Shown here: in pieces, positions 7,892-16,558 of the stretch
How the letters are laid out: every line of letters starts with the position of its first letter
How positions within the stretch are numbered: position 1 is the stretch's first letter
DNA from: CAYQSU01 sp964420325
GTDB taxonomy: Bacteria > Pseudomonadota > Alphaproteobacteria > Rhodospirillales > Defluviicoccaceae
Direction of reading: 5' to 3'
Length of the DNA stretch: 64,000 bases
Assembly: GCA_964420325.1 (NCBI GenBank)
Contig: CAYQSU010000008.1
Coordinates: 9,293-73,292, forward strand
Made by a program: the position numbers and the translations under genes
Notes under the pieces: model-generated
The model's input: only the letters and a program-made list of their open reading frames with translations
The model's database searches: none
What the model was told of the DNA's origin: nothing

Positions 7892-8365
7892 ATGTCGCAA
7901 CTGCATTGGACGGAAGCAATGAGCGTCGGTGTCGGCGCGCTGGATTCGGACCACCGCTGCATGGTCCGGATCATCAACCTGCTCGACGGCATCACCAAGC
8001 GTGACGAAGCTCGCCGGACCATCCTGACCGTGCTGGATACCCTGAAGCTCTACGGCCGGTTCCATTTCAGACGGGAGGAAAAGGTGATGCAGGCCGTCGG
8101 GTTTCCCGGGGCCGCCTTCCACAGCGCCGAGCATCAGGGGTTTGCCCGCTACATAGATGCGCTGCGGCGCCGCTACGCCGATACCAGCGACCCGAAGCTG
8201 GCACAGGAGCTGCTCCAGTATCTGGGCGGCTGGCTCCAGCACCACATCCTGATCCAAGACATGGCGTACAAGCCCTACGTCACGGATCGGGAGGAGGCCG
8301 ACGAGATCGCCCGCGAAGTCGCGCCGAGCTTGCCGAACTTCGTCGAGCTGGCGGCCGACGCCTGA
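7892..8365 (+). CDS. Bacteriohemerythrin
   Basis: 157-residue single-domain hemerythrin with all canonical ligands: H in DSDHRC, FHFRREEKVM (His and Glu), HSAEH in helix 3, and WLQHHILIQDMAY (His and Asp). The expected role is reversible O2 or NO binding, sensing or iron storage in the cytoplasm. It is close in sequence to the gene at 7159 and has its own AT-rich upstream region, so the two are tandem paralogues that are probably separately transcribed. It is convergent with the peroxiredoxin gene. Confidence 0.93.
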   Translation: MSQLHWTEAMSVGVGALDSDHRCMVRIINLLDGITKRDEARRTILTVLDTLKLYGRFHFRREEKVMQAVGFPGAAFHSAEHQGFARYIDALRRRYADTSDPKLAQELLQYLGGWLQHHILIQDMAYKPYVTDREEADEIAREVAPSLPNFVELAADA

Positions 8366-8385
8366 ACGAGAGAGGAGAGACGCCC

Positions 8386-8426
8386 GGCTGTCCGCGCCAG
8401 AACGGCGCACGGCCGCTCGGACAGCC
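8386..8426. terminator. Inverted repeat between convergent hemerythrin and peroxiredoxin genes
   Basis: GGCTGTCCG (8386-8394) and CGGACAGCC (8418-8426) form a perfect 9-bp stem with a 23-nt loop that is itself GC-rich. Its location between two convergent genes suits a bidirectional terminator, but no T-tract is present. Confidence 0.4.
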
Positions 8427-8494
8427 AGACGCCGCACCCCGGCAGCGGGGCGGAGATCAGCCCCGCAGGCCTGAAGTGCGCTGGCGCGCCGCGC

Positions 8495-8974
8495 TCAGAC
8501 TTGGCCCAGCATCGTCTCCGCGCTGGTCTTTTCGTAGGCGCCCGGCGGATCGATGTTCAGCGCTTTCACGACGCCGTCGTCGACCACCATCGAGAACCGC
8601 TGGCAGCGGAGACCGAGGCCCTTGCCGTGCAAGTCCAGTTCAAGGCCCGCGGCCTTGGTGAACGCCGCGTCGCCGTCGGCGACCATCATCACGCTGTCGT
8701 CGGCGTGCTGATCCTTGCCCCACGCGTTCATCACGAACACGTCGTTGACGGCCATGCAGACGATGGCGTCGACGCCCTTGGCCTTGAGCGCCTGGGCGTG
8801 CTGAACAAAACTTGGAAGATGCTTCGCCGAGCACGTCGGCGTGAACGCACCGGGCACGCCGAACACGGCCACCTTCTTGCCTTTGAACAGATCCTCCGTC
8901 TTCACCGTCCCGGGCCCTTCCTTCTTCATGTGCATCAGGGTAACGGACGGGATCTTGTCGCCAACCTTGATCAT
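8495..8974 (-). CDS. Peroxiredoxin (Prx5/AHP1-like)
   Basis: Thiol peroxidase reducing H2O2 and organic hydroperoxides. 159 residues from ATG 8974, preceded by GGGGGAGA; the five extra residues of the longer frame are not needed. The peroxidatic cysteine is C48 in PGAFTPTCS, and WGKDQHADD and the downstream LRCQRFSMVVDDG are typical of Prx5. It is placed after two hemerythrins and before a DsbD-like protein, a neighbourhood of redox genes. Confidence 0.94.
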   Translation of the reverse strand: MIKVGDKIPSVTLMHMKKEGPGTVKTEDLFKGKKVAVFGVPGAFTPTCSAKHLPSFVQHAQALKAKGVDAIVCMAVNDVFVMNAWGKDQHADDSVMMVADGDAAFTKAAGLELDLHGKGLGLRCQRFSMVVDDGVVKALNIDPPGAYEKTSAETMLGQV

Positions 8975-9076
8975 CGCTCTCCCCCTCAATCCGTTTCGCG
9001 GGTCCGCGGCCCCTCGCGGCCGCTGGCTCAGACATAGGTAACCGGAGCCGGGATTGCAAAGGCCGTCGTCGGCTCG

Positions 9077-11197
9077 CTATCGAGCCGTTCCCGCCGCCCG
9101 GTCCAGCGCGTCGAGCACGGTCTCCTGGGTGAGAAGCTCGGGCAGCGCCTCTCCCGACGGCAGACCGGGCCCGTAGACGGCGTCGAAGGGAATGCCGTAG
9201 CGGCCGAAGTCGGCGAGGTAGCGGGAGATGCCTTCGTCGGGCCGCGTCCAGTCGCCGCGCATGGCGACGATGCGGTCGTCCGTCAACCGTTCGCGAACGC
9301 CGCCGCGGGTCAGCACCAACGACTCGTTGAGCTTGCAGGTGATGCACCAGTCCGCCGTGACGTTGACCAGGACGACCCGGCCGTCGCCGACGAACGCCGA
9401 AATCGCCGCCGTATCGAGGGGCCGCCACAGGCCTTCAGGGGGGGCGTCGGCTTCGGCCGACGGGCGCTCGGGAGCGAGGAAGGCAAGCGCCGCCAGCGCG
9501 AAAGCACTAACGCCGGCCCACCGGCGGAGCGGCCCGGGAAGGCGTCCCAAGAGAAAAAGGGCGAACGCCATGGCGACGGTGAGCGCGGCGACCAGGGCAG
9601 CGCCCGCGTTGCCGGCCTGCACGGCGAGGATGGACACCAGCCACGCGGCCGTCGCGGCGAGCGCGAGTCCGAGGACACGGCGCAAGTGGACCATCCACCG
9701 CCCCGGCCGCGGCAGCATCGTCGCCAGCCGCGGAAACGCCGCGACGGTGAGATAGGGGAGGGCGAGCCCGAAGCCGACCGCGAGGAACACGGCGGCGATC
9801 TCGCCCACGCCGCGCGCCAGCGCGAAGCTGATCGCGGTGCCGAGAAAGGGCGCCGAGCACGGCGTCGCCAGGAGCGTGGCCAACGCGCCGGTGAGAAAGT
9901 GGCCGCCGAAGCCCTGAACATGGCTCGCCCGCTCGCCGGCATCGGCCACCGCCAGCGGCAGGCGGATCTCGAAGAAGCCCCACAGGTTGCAGGCAAACAG
10001 GGTGACCACCAGGATCATCGCCACGAGGAACCAGGGCTGCTGGAACTGCATCCCCCAGCCGACCGCACCGCCCGCCAGCTTGAGGGCGGACAGGGCTCCG
10101 GCGAGAACGAGGAACGAGAACAGGATCCCCGCCGCGGAGGCGAGAAAGCCGAGGCGAACCTCGCGCGGCCGCCCGCCGCCGTGGCCGATGACGCCGAGAA
10201 GCTTGATGGACAACACCGGCAGCACGCAGGGCATGAGGTTGAGGACGAGGCCGCCGAGGAGACCGAGCGCGAGGATCAACAGCCAGGACGGTCCCGCCTT
10301 TTCGGGACCAAGGGCGGACGCGGCGGGCGCGGAGCCGACGACCAGGGAGCGCTCGGCGCCGCGGTCGCCGTCAACGACCGTCGCCGTCACCTCGATGCCC
10401 GCGAGCGGACGCTCGAGCGTTTCGGCACCGTCGACCGGAACCGTCAGCACGGCGCGGAGGCCACCGTTCTCGAGGCTCACCGCGGGTGCCCCGAACGTCA
10501 GCTCGATCGGGCCTTCGAGGAACACGTCGGGGGCGGCGAAGGGCGTCGCCGAGAGGGCGACGACGCGGAGCGCCGCATCGGCACCGTCGCCGATGGCGTC
10601 GACGGTGACGACGTCGAGTCCGTGGCCGCCGCCTCGGCTCGGCACCCGACTCGAGAACTGGCTGATCAGGTGGGCGAAGCCGCTCCCCTGTGGCGGTCCT
10701 GGCGGCACGGCGAGCGCAAGGTCGGCCTGGGCCGGGATGCAGATCTCCGAACACGCGAGGTAGTCGACCTTGGCGCGGACGGCGAGGGTCTCGCCCGGGC
10801 GGGCGAGATGGGCGGTGATCGGCAGGACGACCTCGTGCGTGTACCCGAGGGTCTCGAACCCGAGCACCGAGAAGCGCTCCGGGATCGGCCAGGAGATCTC
10901 CGCAGCGGCGAGATTGCTCGTCCCCGTCCAGTCGAAAAGGGGCGGAAAGCCGGCGTCGCCCGGCGACCTCCAGTAGATCTTCCAGCCGTCCGCGAGCCGG
11001 ACGTGAAGGCCGAGGACGACACTGTCCTGCTCGCCGATCGCCTCGCTCGCGGAGACCAAGCGGACGGAGCTATGATCGGTCTCCGCCCACGCCGAACTCG
11101 CGGGCTCCGTCCGCCCCGCGATCGGCGCAAGGACACCGAGAAGGAGGCCGATGCCGCTCAGGAAGGCGTTCAGACGCCTGTGCCGCATGTTACTCAT
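9077..11197 (-). CDS. DsbD-family thiol:disulfide interchange protein (ScsB-like)
   Basis: 706-residue membrane protein that moves electrons from cytoplasmic thioredoxin to periplasmic thiols. There is a signal peptide at about 1-33 and a periplasmic DsbC/DsbD-alpha-like domain to about 290 with C149 and C153 in YLACSEIC. A membrane domain at about 300-570 has the paired cysteines in NLMPCVLP and ATPCSAPF, and a C-terminal thioredoxin-like domain has C618-x-x-C621 in WCITC. The N-terminal YWRSPGDAGFPP segment is typical of the ScsB-type subfamily. It is divergent from yqgE with 228 bp between them. Confidence 0.92.
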   Translation of the reverse strand: MSNMRHRRLNAFLSGIGLLLGVLAPIAGRTEPASSAWAETDHSSVRLVSASEAIGEQDSVVLGLHVRLADGWKIYWRSPGDAGFPPLFDWTGTSNLAAAEISWPIPERFSVLGFETLGYTHEVVLPITAHLARPGETLAVRAKVDYLACSEICIPAQADLALAVPPGPPQGSGFAHLISQFSSRVPSRGGGHGLDVVTVDAIGDGADAALRVVALSATPFAAPDVFLEGPIELTFGAPAVSLENGGLRAVLTVPVDGAETLERPLAGIEVTATVVDGDRGAERSLVVGSAPAASALGPEKAGPSWLLILALGLLGGLVLNLMPCVLPVLSIKLLGVIGHGGGRPREVRLGFLASAAGILFSFLVLAGALSALKLAGGAVGWGMQFQQPWFLVAMILVVTLFACNLWGFFEIRLPLAVADAGERASHVQGFGGHFLTGALATLLATPCSAPFLGTAISFALARGVGEIAAVFLAVGFGLALPYLTVAAFPRLATMLPRPGRWMVHLRRVLGLALAATAAWLVSILAVQAGNAGAALVAALTVAMAFALFLLGRLPGPLRRWAGVSAFALAALAFLAPERPSAEADAPPEGLWRPLDTAAISAFVGDGRVVLVNVTADWCITCKLNESLVLTRGGVRERLTDDRIVAMRGDWTRPDEGISRYLADFGRYGIPFDAVYGPGLPSGEALPELLTQETVLDALDRAAGTAR

Positions 11198-11425
11198 CTG
11201 GAAGACGCATCGTGCCGGTCGAGGCGCACACCTTTCGCATCGGTCCGTCGACGTGCGCTTCCGTCATCCCAATCCGCGGCCGCGGACCACAACCTGTGAT
11301 TACAACAACATGGGTCTTTTCGCAAGATCCTCGACGAAGCCTTCCTTCCTGAGCCAGCCTGTGCCAGAATAAAACTAAAGGTGACGCATGGCCGAACACG
11401 TTCCCGTGAGAGACCTGAAGATCGC

Positions 11426-12001
11426 ATGCTGACCACGAGCCAACCGCAAACCGCCCTCACCGGCAAACTGCTCATTGCCATGCCGTCGATGCCCGATCCG
11501 CGGTTTGCTCGCACCGTCATTTACATGTGTGCGCACAACGAGGACGGCGCGATGGGGCTGGTTGTCAACCGCGTCCTCGACGCCATTTCGTTCACAGATC
11601 TTCTGGGTCAGCTCGGCATCAAGCCGGAAGGCCGCGTCGACGGCATCCACGTGCATTTCGGCGGGCCGGTCGAGACCGGGCGCGGGTTCGTTCTGCATTC
11701 GCCGGACTACCATCGGGACGGTACCCTCCAGGTCGCGGACGGCGTCGCCTTGACGGCGACGGTGGACATCCTCAAGGCGATCGCCGCCGGCGGCGGTCCG
11801 CGCCGGCATCTCTTGGCGCTGGGCTATGCCGGCTGGGCGCCGGGACAGCTCGACACGGAGATCAAGGCCAACGGCTGGCTCCACGTCGACGCCGACGAGG
11901 GCCTCGTCTTCGATCTCGATCTGGCAAGCAAATGGGATCGGGCGATGGCGAAAATCGGCATCGATCCGCGTCTGCTCACCGACATCGCGGGCCACGCCTA
12001 G
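11426..12001 (+). CDS. yqgE: YqgE/AlgH family protein (UPF0301)
   Basis: 191 residues from ATG 11426; family members start close to LTGKLLIAMPSM, so the 15 extra upstream residues are left out. Recognised by LTGKLLIAMPSMPDPRF, VIYMCAHNEDGAMGLVVN, HFGGPVETGRGFVLH and GYAGWAPGQLDTEI. Function is not firmly known; AlgH in Pseudomonas affects alginate regulation. Its 3' end overlaps the M16 peptidase gene on the other strand by 4 bp. Confidence 0.93.
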   Translation: MLTTSQPQTALTGKLLIAMPSMPDPRFARTVIYMCAHNEDGAMGLVVNRVLDAISFTDLLGQLGIKPEGRVDGIHVHFGGPVETGRGFVLHSPDYHRDGTLQVADGVALTATVDILKAIAAGGGPRRHLLALGYAGWAPGQLDTEIKANGWLHVDADEGLVFDLDLASKWDRAMAKIGIDPRLLTDIAGHA

Positions 12002-13287
12002 ACGCCGGGGGCCACGCCTCCCGATCGGCGCGAGAACCGCTCGGCCAAGCGATCGTACGCGTGCATGCGGCCGATCGGGCCGAGGGCGGTGAGTGTGGGC
12101 GGGGCCACGGTCAGTCGCCGCGCGACGGCGGAGACCGCGGCGACGTCCACCGCCTCGATGTTGCGGACGATCTCTTCCACCGGAAGCGGCCGGCCGAAGA
12201 CGATAAGCTGGCGGGCAAGCTGCTCGCAGCGCGCCGAGGTGCTCTCCAGCGACATCAGGATGCTCGCCTTGAGCTGGGCGCGGGCCCGCGACACCTCCGC
12301 CTCCGTCGCGTCGCGTTCGACCTTCTGCACTTCGTTGCAGACCAGCGGCACCACCTCTTCGATCTCGTCCGGCCCGGTGCCGGCGTAGATGCCGAACAGG
12401 CCGCTGTCGATGAACGATGCGGGAAAAGTGTAGATGCTGTAGACGAGCCCCCGGCGTTCACGCACCTCCTGGAACAGCCGCGATGACATGCCGCCCCCGA
12501 GCAGGGTCGACAAGACCGAGACGGCATAGAAGTCGGGATCGCCGAACGCCACGCCCTCGAAGCCGAGGATGACATGGATCTGCTCGAGCCGACGGTCGTC
12601 CCGCCAGTCGCCGCCGACATAACGGGCCGGCTCGCGGAGGGGATGATCCCCGCCGGGAAGACCCTTGAAGGCCGCCTCGGCGAGGTCCACCAGGGTCTCG
12701 TGGCAGACGTTGCCGACGGCGGACAGCACCATGCGCGACGCGCGATAGTGGCGGTCGAGATAGGCGACGAGGGCGTCCCTCGGCATGCCACGGATCAGCT
12801 CGGGCGTGCCGAGCACGGAGCGGCCCATGGCCTGGTGCGGAAAGGCGGTCTCCTGAAAGCGATCGAAGATGACGTCGTCGGGCGTGTCGAGCACCTGCAT
12901 GATCTCTTGGACGATCACCGTGCGCTCGCGGTCGAGCTCTAAGGGGTCGAGGACCGGGCGCTGGATGATGTCGGCGATGACGTCGACGGCGAGCGCCAGA
13001 TCATCCTTGAGGACCTTGGCATAGTAGGCCGTGTATTCGCGAGACGTGTGGGCGTTGAGATGGCCGCCGACGGCTTCGATCTCCTCGGCGATGGCGCGCG
13101 CGTCCCGGCGCTCCGTGCCCTTGAAGACCATGTGCTCGAGGAGGTGGGAGACGCCGCAGCTGGCGGCGTCCTCGTCGCGCGCGCCGGCTTCGATCCACAC
13201 CCCGACCGAAACCGTCTGCACGGTGTCCACGGGGTCCGAGGCGACGCGGAGGCCGTTCGCCAGGTGGTCGACGCGAATTTCGCTCAA
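11998..13287 (-). CDS. M16 family zinc metallopeptidase (processing-peptidase-like)
   Basis: 429 residues. Inverted zinc motif HLLEH with H48, E51 and H52, and the third ligand at E128 in IVQEI, so the active site is intact. It resembles the beta-subunit of mitochondrial processing peptidase, a known alphaproteobacterial relative (GGHLNAHTSREYTAYY, LLGGGMSSRLFQEVRE). It is probably a cytoplasmic peptidase, with no signal peptide. The start overlaps the thrC stop codon (ATGA), an arrangement often seen in Rhodospirillales and other alphaproteobacteria. Confidence 0.94.
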   Translation of the reverse strand: MSEIRVDHLANGLRVASDPVDTVQTVSVGVWIEAGARDEDAASCGVSHLLEHMVFKGTERRDARAIAEEIEAVGGHLNAHTSREYTAYYAKVLKDDLALAVDVIADIIQRPVLDPLELDRERTVIVQEIMQVLDTPDDVIFDRFQETAFPHQAMGRSVLGTPELIRGMPRDALVAYLDRHYRASRMVLSAVGNVCHETLVDLAEAAFKGLPGGDHPLREPARYVGGDWRDDRRLEQIHVILGFEGVAFGDPDFYAVSVLSTLLGGGMSSRLFQEVRERRGLVYSIYTFPASFIDSGLFGIYAGTGPDEIEEVVPLVCNEVQKVERDATEAEVSRARAQLKASILMSLESTSARCEQLARQLIVFGRPLPVEEIVRNIEAVDVAAVSAVARRLTVAPPTLTALGPIGRMHAYDRLAERFSRRSGGVAPGV

Positions 13288-14693
13288 GCCGGCACCTCCC
13301 GCCGCGCCCGCACCGTGGCCACGTGCTCCTCGACCGCCTGCAGGCTGTTGGGCAGCACCACGCAGTGCTCCTGACGTCCGAACAGACCCTCGAGCGCCGG
13401 TGGCAGCGGCGGCCGTACGCCGGTCGCCGCCTCGACGGCATCCGGAAACTTGGCCGGATGGGCGGTGGCCAGCGCCACCACCGGAGCTGAACCCGCGCCG
13501 CGGCAGGCGCGCGCGGCGGCGATGCCGACCGCGGTGTGCGGGTCGACGAGCTCGCCCGTCTGCTTGTACACTGCCCGCATCGTCGCCCCGGTCTCGCCGT
13601 CGTCGAAGCGGGCCGCGTGGAACAGCTCGCGCACCCGCTGAAGCCGGTCGGGCTCCACTTCGAATGCTCCCGTCTCGCGGAACGCCTGCATGCGCTGCCG
13701 AACGGCGTCTCCGTCGCGGTCGTAGAGGTCGAACAGCAAGCGCTCGAAGTTGCTTGACACCTGGATGTCCATGCTCGGGCTGATGGTCGGGTGCACGGTC
13801 TGCACCTCCATGCGTCCCGAAAGAAAGAAGCGTGTCAGGATATCGTTGCGGTTGGAGCCGACGACGAGCGCTTTGACGGGAACGCCCATGCGCGCCGCGG
13901 CATAGCCGGCGAAGACGTTGCCGAAGTTGCCCGTCGGCACCGCGAACACCACCTCGCGGTCGGGGGCGCCAAGGGCGACGGCGGCGCGGACGTAGTAGAC
14001 GATTTGTGCGACGATGCGCGCCCAGTTGATCGAGTTGACCGCCGACAGCCGGAAGCGGTCGCGAAAGCCGATGTCGTTGAACATGCCCTTGACCAGGGCC
14101 TGGCAGTCGTCGAACGTGCCCTCGATGGCGATGTTGTGCACATTGGCGGCGGTCACCGTGGTCATCTGCCGCCGCTGCACCTCGGACACCCGGCCCCGGG
14201 GATGAAGCATGAAGATCTCGACGGAGACGCGGTCGCGGCAGGCCTCGATTGCCGCCGAGCCGGTGTCGCCGGAGGTCGCGCCGACGATCGTCAGGCTCTC
14301 TCCGCGGCGGGCGAGGATCTGATCGAACAGGCGCCCGAGCACCTGCAGCGCGTAGTCCTTGAACGCCAGCGTCGGCCCGTGGAACAACTCCAGCAGCCAG
14401 TGGTCGTCGCCTAGCGGTGTCAGGGGCGCGATGTCGGGGTGATCGAAGCCCGCGTAGGCCTCGCGCGCGATGTCGTGGAGTGCGGCCTTGCCGATCGAGG
14501 GTTCCGCGAACGGCGCCATGACCCGCGCCGCCAGCGAGACATAGTCGAGATCACGCATGGCGCGGAGCTCGGCGGCCGAGAGGGTCGGCCAGCGTTCGGG
14601 CACGTAGAGGCCGCCGTCCACGGCAAGACCGGCGAGCACGGTGTCGTCGAAGGCGAGCACCGGGGCCGCGCCGCGCGTGCTGACATAGTTCAC
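13284..14693 (-). CDS. thrC: Threonine synthase
   Basis: PLP enzyme converting O-phosphohomoserine to threonine, the step after ThrB (5592). 469 residues, the length of the long bacterial ThrC. PLP lysine K112 lies in HGPTLAFKDYALQ; the phosphate-binding loop is GATSGDTGSAA. A plausible promoter lies 36-64 bp upstream. It is translationally coupled to the M16 peptidase. Confidence 0.97.
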   Translation of the reverse strand: MNYVSTRGAAPVLAFDDTVLAGLAVDGGLYVPERWPTLSAAELRAMRDLDYVSLAARVMAPFAEPSIGKAALHDIAREAYAGFDHPDIAPLTPLGDDHWLLELFHGPTLAFKDYALQVLGRLFDQILARRGESLTIVGATSGDTGSAAIEACRDRVSVEIFMLHPRGRVSEVQRRQMTTVTAANVHNIAIEGTFDDCQALVKGMFNDIGFRDRFRLSAVNSINWARIVAQIVYYVRAAVALGAPDREVVFAVPTGNFGNVFAGYAAARMGVPVKALVVGSNRNDILTRFFLSGRMEVQTVHPTISPSMDIQVSSNFERLLFDLYDRDGDAVRQRMQAFRETGAFEVEPDRLQRVRELFHAARFDDGETGATMRAVYKQTGELVDPHTAVGIAAARACRGAGSAPVVALATAHPAKFPDAVEAATGVRPPLPPALEGLFGRQEHCVVLPNSLQAVEEHVATVRARREVPA

Positions 14694-14728
14694 GTGAACG
14701 AGGTCCCCGTTGGATGCGTCGCCGCGAG

Positions 14729-14757
14729 GCTATACACAGGGCGCCGGGTCGGCGCAA
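14729..14757 (-). promoter_or_regulatory. Candidate sigma70-type promoter of thrC
   Basis: On the minus strand TTGCGC (14752-14757) and TATAGC (14729-14734) are separated by 17 bp, placing a transcript start about 30 bp before the thrC ATG. Both hexamers are partial matches, but the spacing is exact. Based on inspection only. Confidence 0.35.
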
Positions 14758-14858
14758 CCGGGATGGCGAGCATGCCGCCGATGGCGTCGGGCTTCGGCTA
14801 CAGGGACCCGGCGAGGATCTCCCTCAGGATCCGCTTCAGCCTTAGAGCGCTCCGCACG

Positions 14859-14963
14859 TTAGGCAAACCCGGCCGATCGCGCCTCCACATCAGCGGCGTC
14901 GCGCAGGGCCAGGAACTGATCCCTGGTGGCGAGCCCGGCGGCCTCGAAGCGCTCGCCGATCAC
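14859..14963 (-). pseudogene. Possible gene remnant (34 codons)
   Basis: The minus-strand frame reads VIGERFEAAGLATRDQFLAL and continues RDAADVEARSAGFA before a TAA. It has the composition of a real protein C-terminus, but an in-frame TGA lies just upstream and no ribosome-binding site is visible. It may be the tail of a decayed gene, or chance in GC-rich DNA. Family not recognised. Confidence 0.2.
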
Positions 14964-15057
14964 CGCCCGGGATCAAAGGCTCGATCGCCTCCCCATGAGG
15001 GGCAGTCTCGCGTCCCGGCCGGCCATGACAAATGAATTGCATTTGAACCGGCCGGCG

Positions 15058-16551
15058 TCAGCCAAGGTAGCGGCTCTGCAGGTGGCGCTCGAAGCTTGCG
15101 GGGTCGAGGGGGCGGCCGGTCGCCCGGACCAGCAGCTCGCGGGTCGAGTAGAGCGACCCCAGGCCGTGGACGTGGGTCCGCAGCCAGGCGACCAACGGCT
15201 TGAAATCGCCGGTGGCGATGCCTGGACGGATCGCCGGATCGGCCTCGGTCGCCGCCTCGAACAGTTGCGCGGCAGCCAGCGCGCCGAGGGTGTAGGTGGG
15301 GAAGTAGCCCCAGGCGCCATCATACCAGTGGATGTCCTGCAGGCAGCCCAGGCGATCGTCGGGCGGCGTCAGGCCCAGGCGGCGTTGCATTTGCTCGTTC
15401 CATGCAAGGGGAAGGTCGCGGGCCTCGAGCCGGCCCTGGATCAGGTCCGTCTCAAGCCGGTAGCGGAGGATGACGTGCGCCGGATAGGTGACCTCGTCGG
15501 CGTCGACGCGGACGAAGCCTGGCTCGACACGGGTGTAGAGCCGATAGAGCCGATCCGCGTTCCAGCTTTCGCCGTGGCCGTTGAAGGCCTCGCCGAGCCA
15601 CGGTGCGACGAAGGCGAGGAAGGCGCGAGACCGGCAAACCTGCATCTCGATGAGGAGCGACTGGCTCTCGTGCAGGACCATGCCGCGGGCCTCGCCCACA
15701 GGCTGGCCGCGCCACGCCCGCGGCAGTCCGCGCTCGTAGAGGGCGTGCCCGGTCTCATGCAGGACGCCCATCAGCGCCCTGGTGAAGTCGTCCTCGTCGT
15801 AACGGGTGGTGATGCGGACGTCGTCGGGGGTGCCGCCGCAGAAGGGATGCAGGCTGACGTCGAGACGGCCGTGATTGAAGTCGAAGCCTAAGAGCGTCAT
15901 CAGCCGCACGCCGAGATCACGCTGCCGTTCGATGGAATACGGTCCCCGCGGAGCGGCGACCTCCGGCCCCTCCGCCTGACGCGCCAGCACACGGTCGAGG
16001 AACGGCGGCAGGAACCGGTCGAGCTCGGCGAAGACGGTGTCGATCTCGTCGGAGCGACCGCCCGGCTCGTAGGCGTCGAGCAGGGCGTCGTAAGGGGACA
16101 GATCGAGCCTCTCGGCCTTCGCCGCCGCGGTCTCCCGGACGAGGGCCAGGAGAGCCCGCAGCTTCGCCAGGACGAGCGCGAAGTCGTTGTCGGCCCTCGC
16201 CTCGCGCCACGCCTGCTCGCACGCCGAAGTCGCCCGCGACAGGGCCTCGACCAGCCGTTCGCTCAGTGCCGTCGCATGCGACCATTGGCGCCTCATCTCC
16301 CGAAGGTTGGCCGCCTGCCAGGCGTTGAGGTCGGGGTCGGTCTCAGCCGCGGCGATGAGGTCCTCGACATCGGGGGCGGTGAGCTGGCCGTGGGCCAAGG
16401 CGCTCAAGGTCGCGAGCTGGTCTCCCCGCGCCGCGGCGCCGCCCTTCGGCATCATCGTCGCGAGATCCCAGTGGAGCATCGCTTCAGCGTCGCGCAGCGC
16501 TTGCAGGCGGCGAAACCGCTCCTCGAGCCGACTGTAGGCCGCGCCCGGCAT
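15058..16551 (-). CDS. Carboxypeptidase M32 (Taq-type metallocarboxypeptidase)
   Basis: Zinc carboxypeptidase removing C-terminal residues from peptides in the cytoplasm. 497 residues, the usual length. Active site HETGH (H265, E266, H269) in MGVLHETGHALYERGLP, followed by the family signature HESQSLLIEMQV with a further ligand, and HWDLATMMP near the N-terminus. It is mostly helical, with no signal peptide. It starts 7 bp upstream of the ctaB stop-codon side on the same strand (ctaB ends at 16559), so the two may be cotranscribed. Confidence 0.95.
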   Translation of the reverse strand: MPGAAYSRLEERFRRLQALRDAEAMLHWDLATMMPKGGAAARGDQLATLSALAHGQLTAPDVEDLIAAAETDPDLNAWQAANLREMRRQWSHATALSERLVEALSRATSACEQAWREARADNDFALVLAKLRALLALVRETAAAKAERLDLSPYDALLDAYEPGGRSDEIDTVFAELDRFLPPFLDRVLARQAEGPEVAAPRGPYSIERQRDLGVRLMTLLGFDFNHGRLDVSLHPFCGGTPDDVRITTRYDEDDFTRALMGVLHETGHALYERGLPRAWRGQPVGEARGMVLHESQSLLIEMQVCRSRAFLAFVAPWLGEAFNGHGESWNADRLYRLYTRVEPGFVRVDADEVTYPAHVILRYRLETDLIQGRLEARDLPLAWNEQMQRRLGLTPPDDRLGCLQDIHWYDGAWGYFPTYTLGALAAAQLFEAATEADPAIRPGIATGDFKPLVAWLRTHVHGLGSLYSTRELLVRATGRPLDPASFERHLQSRYLG

Positions 16552-16558
16552 CGACTGG

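Larger units (their letters stand above)
14694..15057. other. 364-bp intergenic region between thrC and the M32 peptidase gene
   Basis: It contains the thrC promoter candidate and a short minus-strand open stretch (14859-14963) that looks like the tail of a protein (see that entry). No RNA gene or terminator was recognised. Confidence 0.5.

Noticed and set aside
9686..11299. 537-codon plus-strand open frame opposite the DsbD-like gene
   Set aside because: Composition is charged and repetitive; the minus-strand gene has all the functional cysteines.
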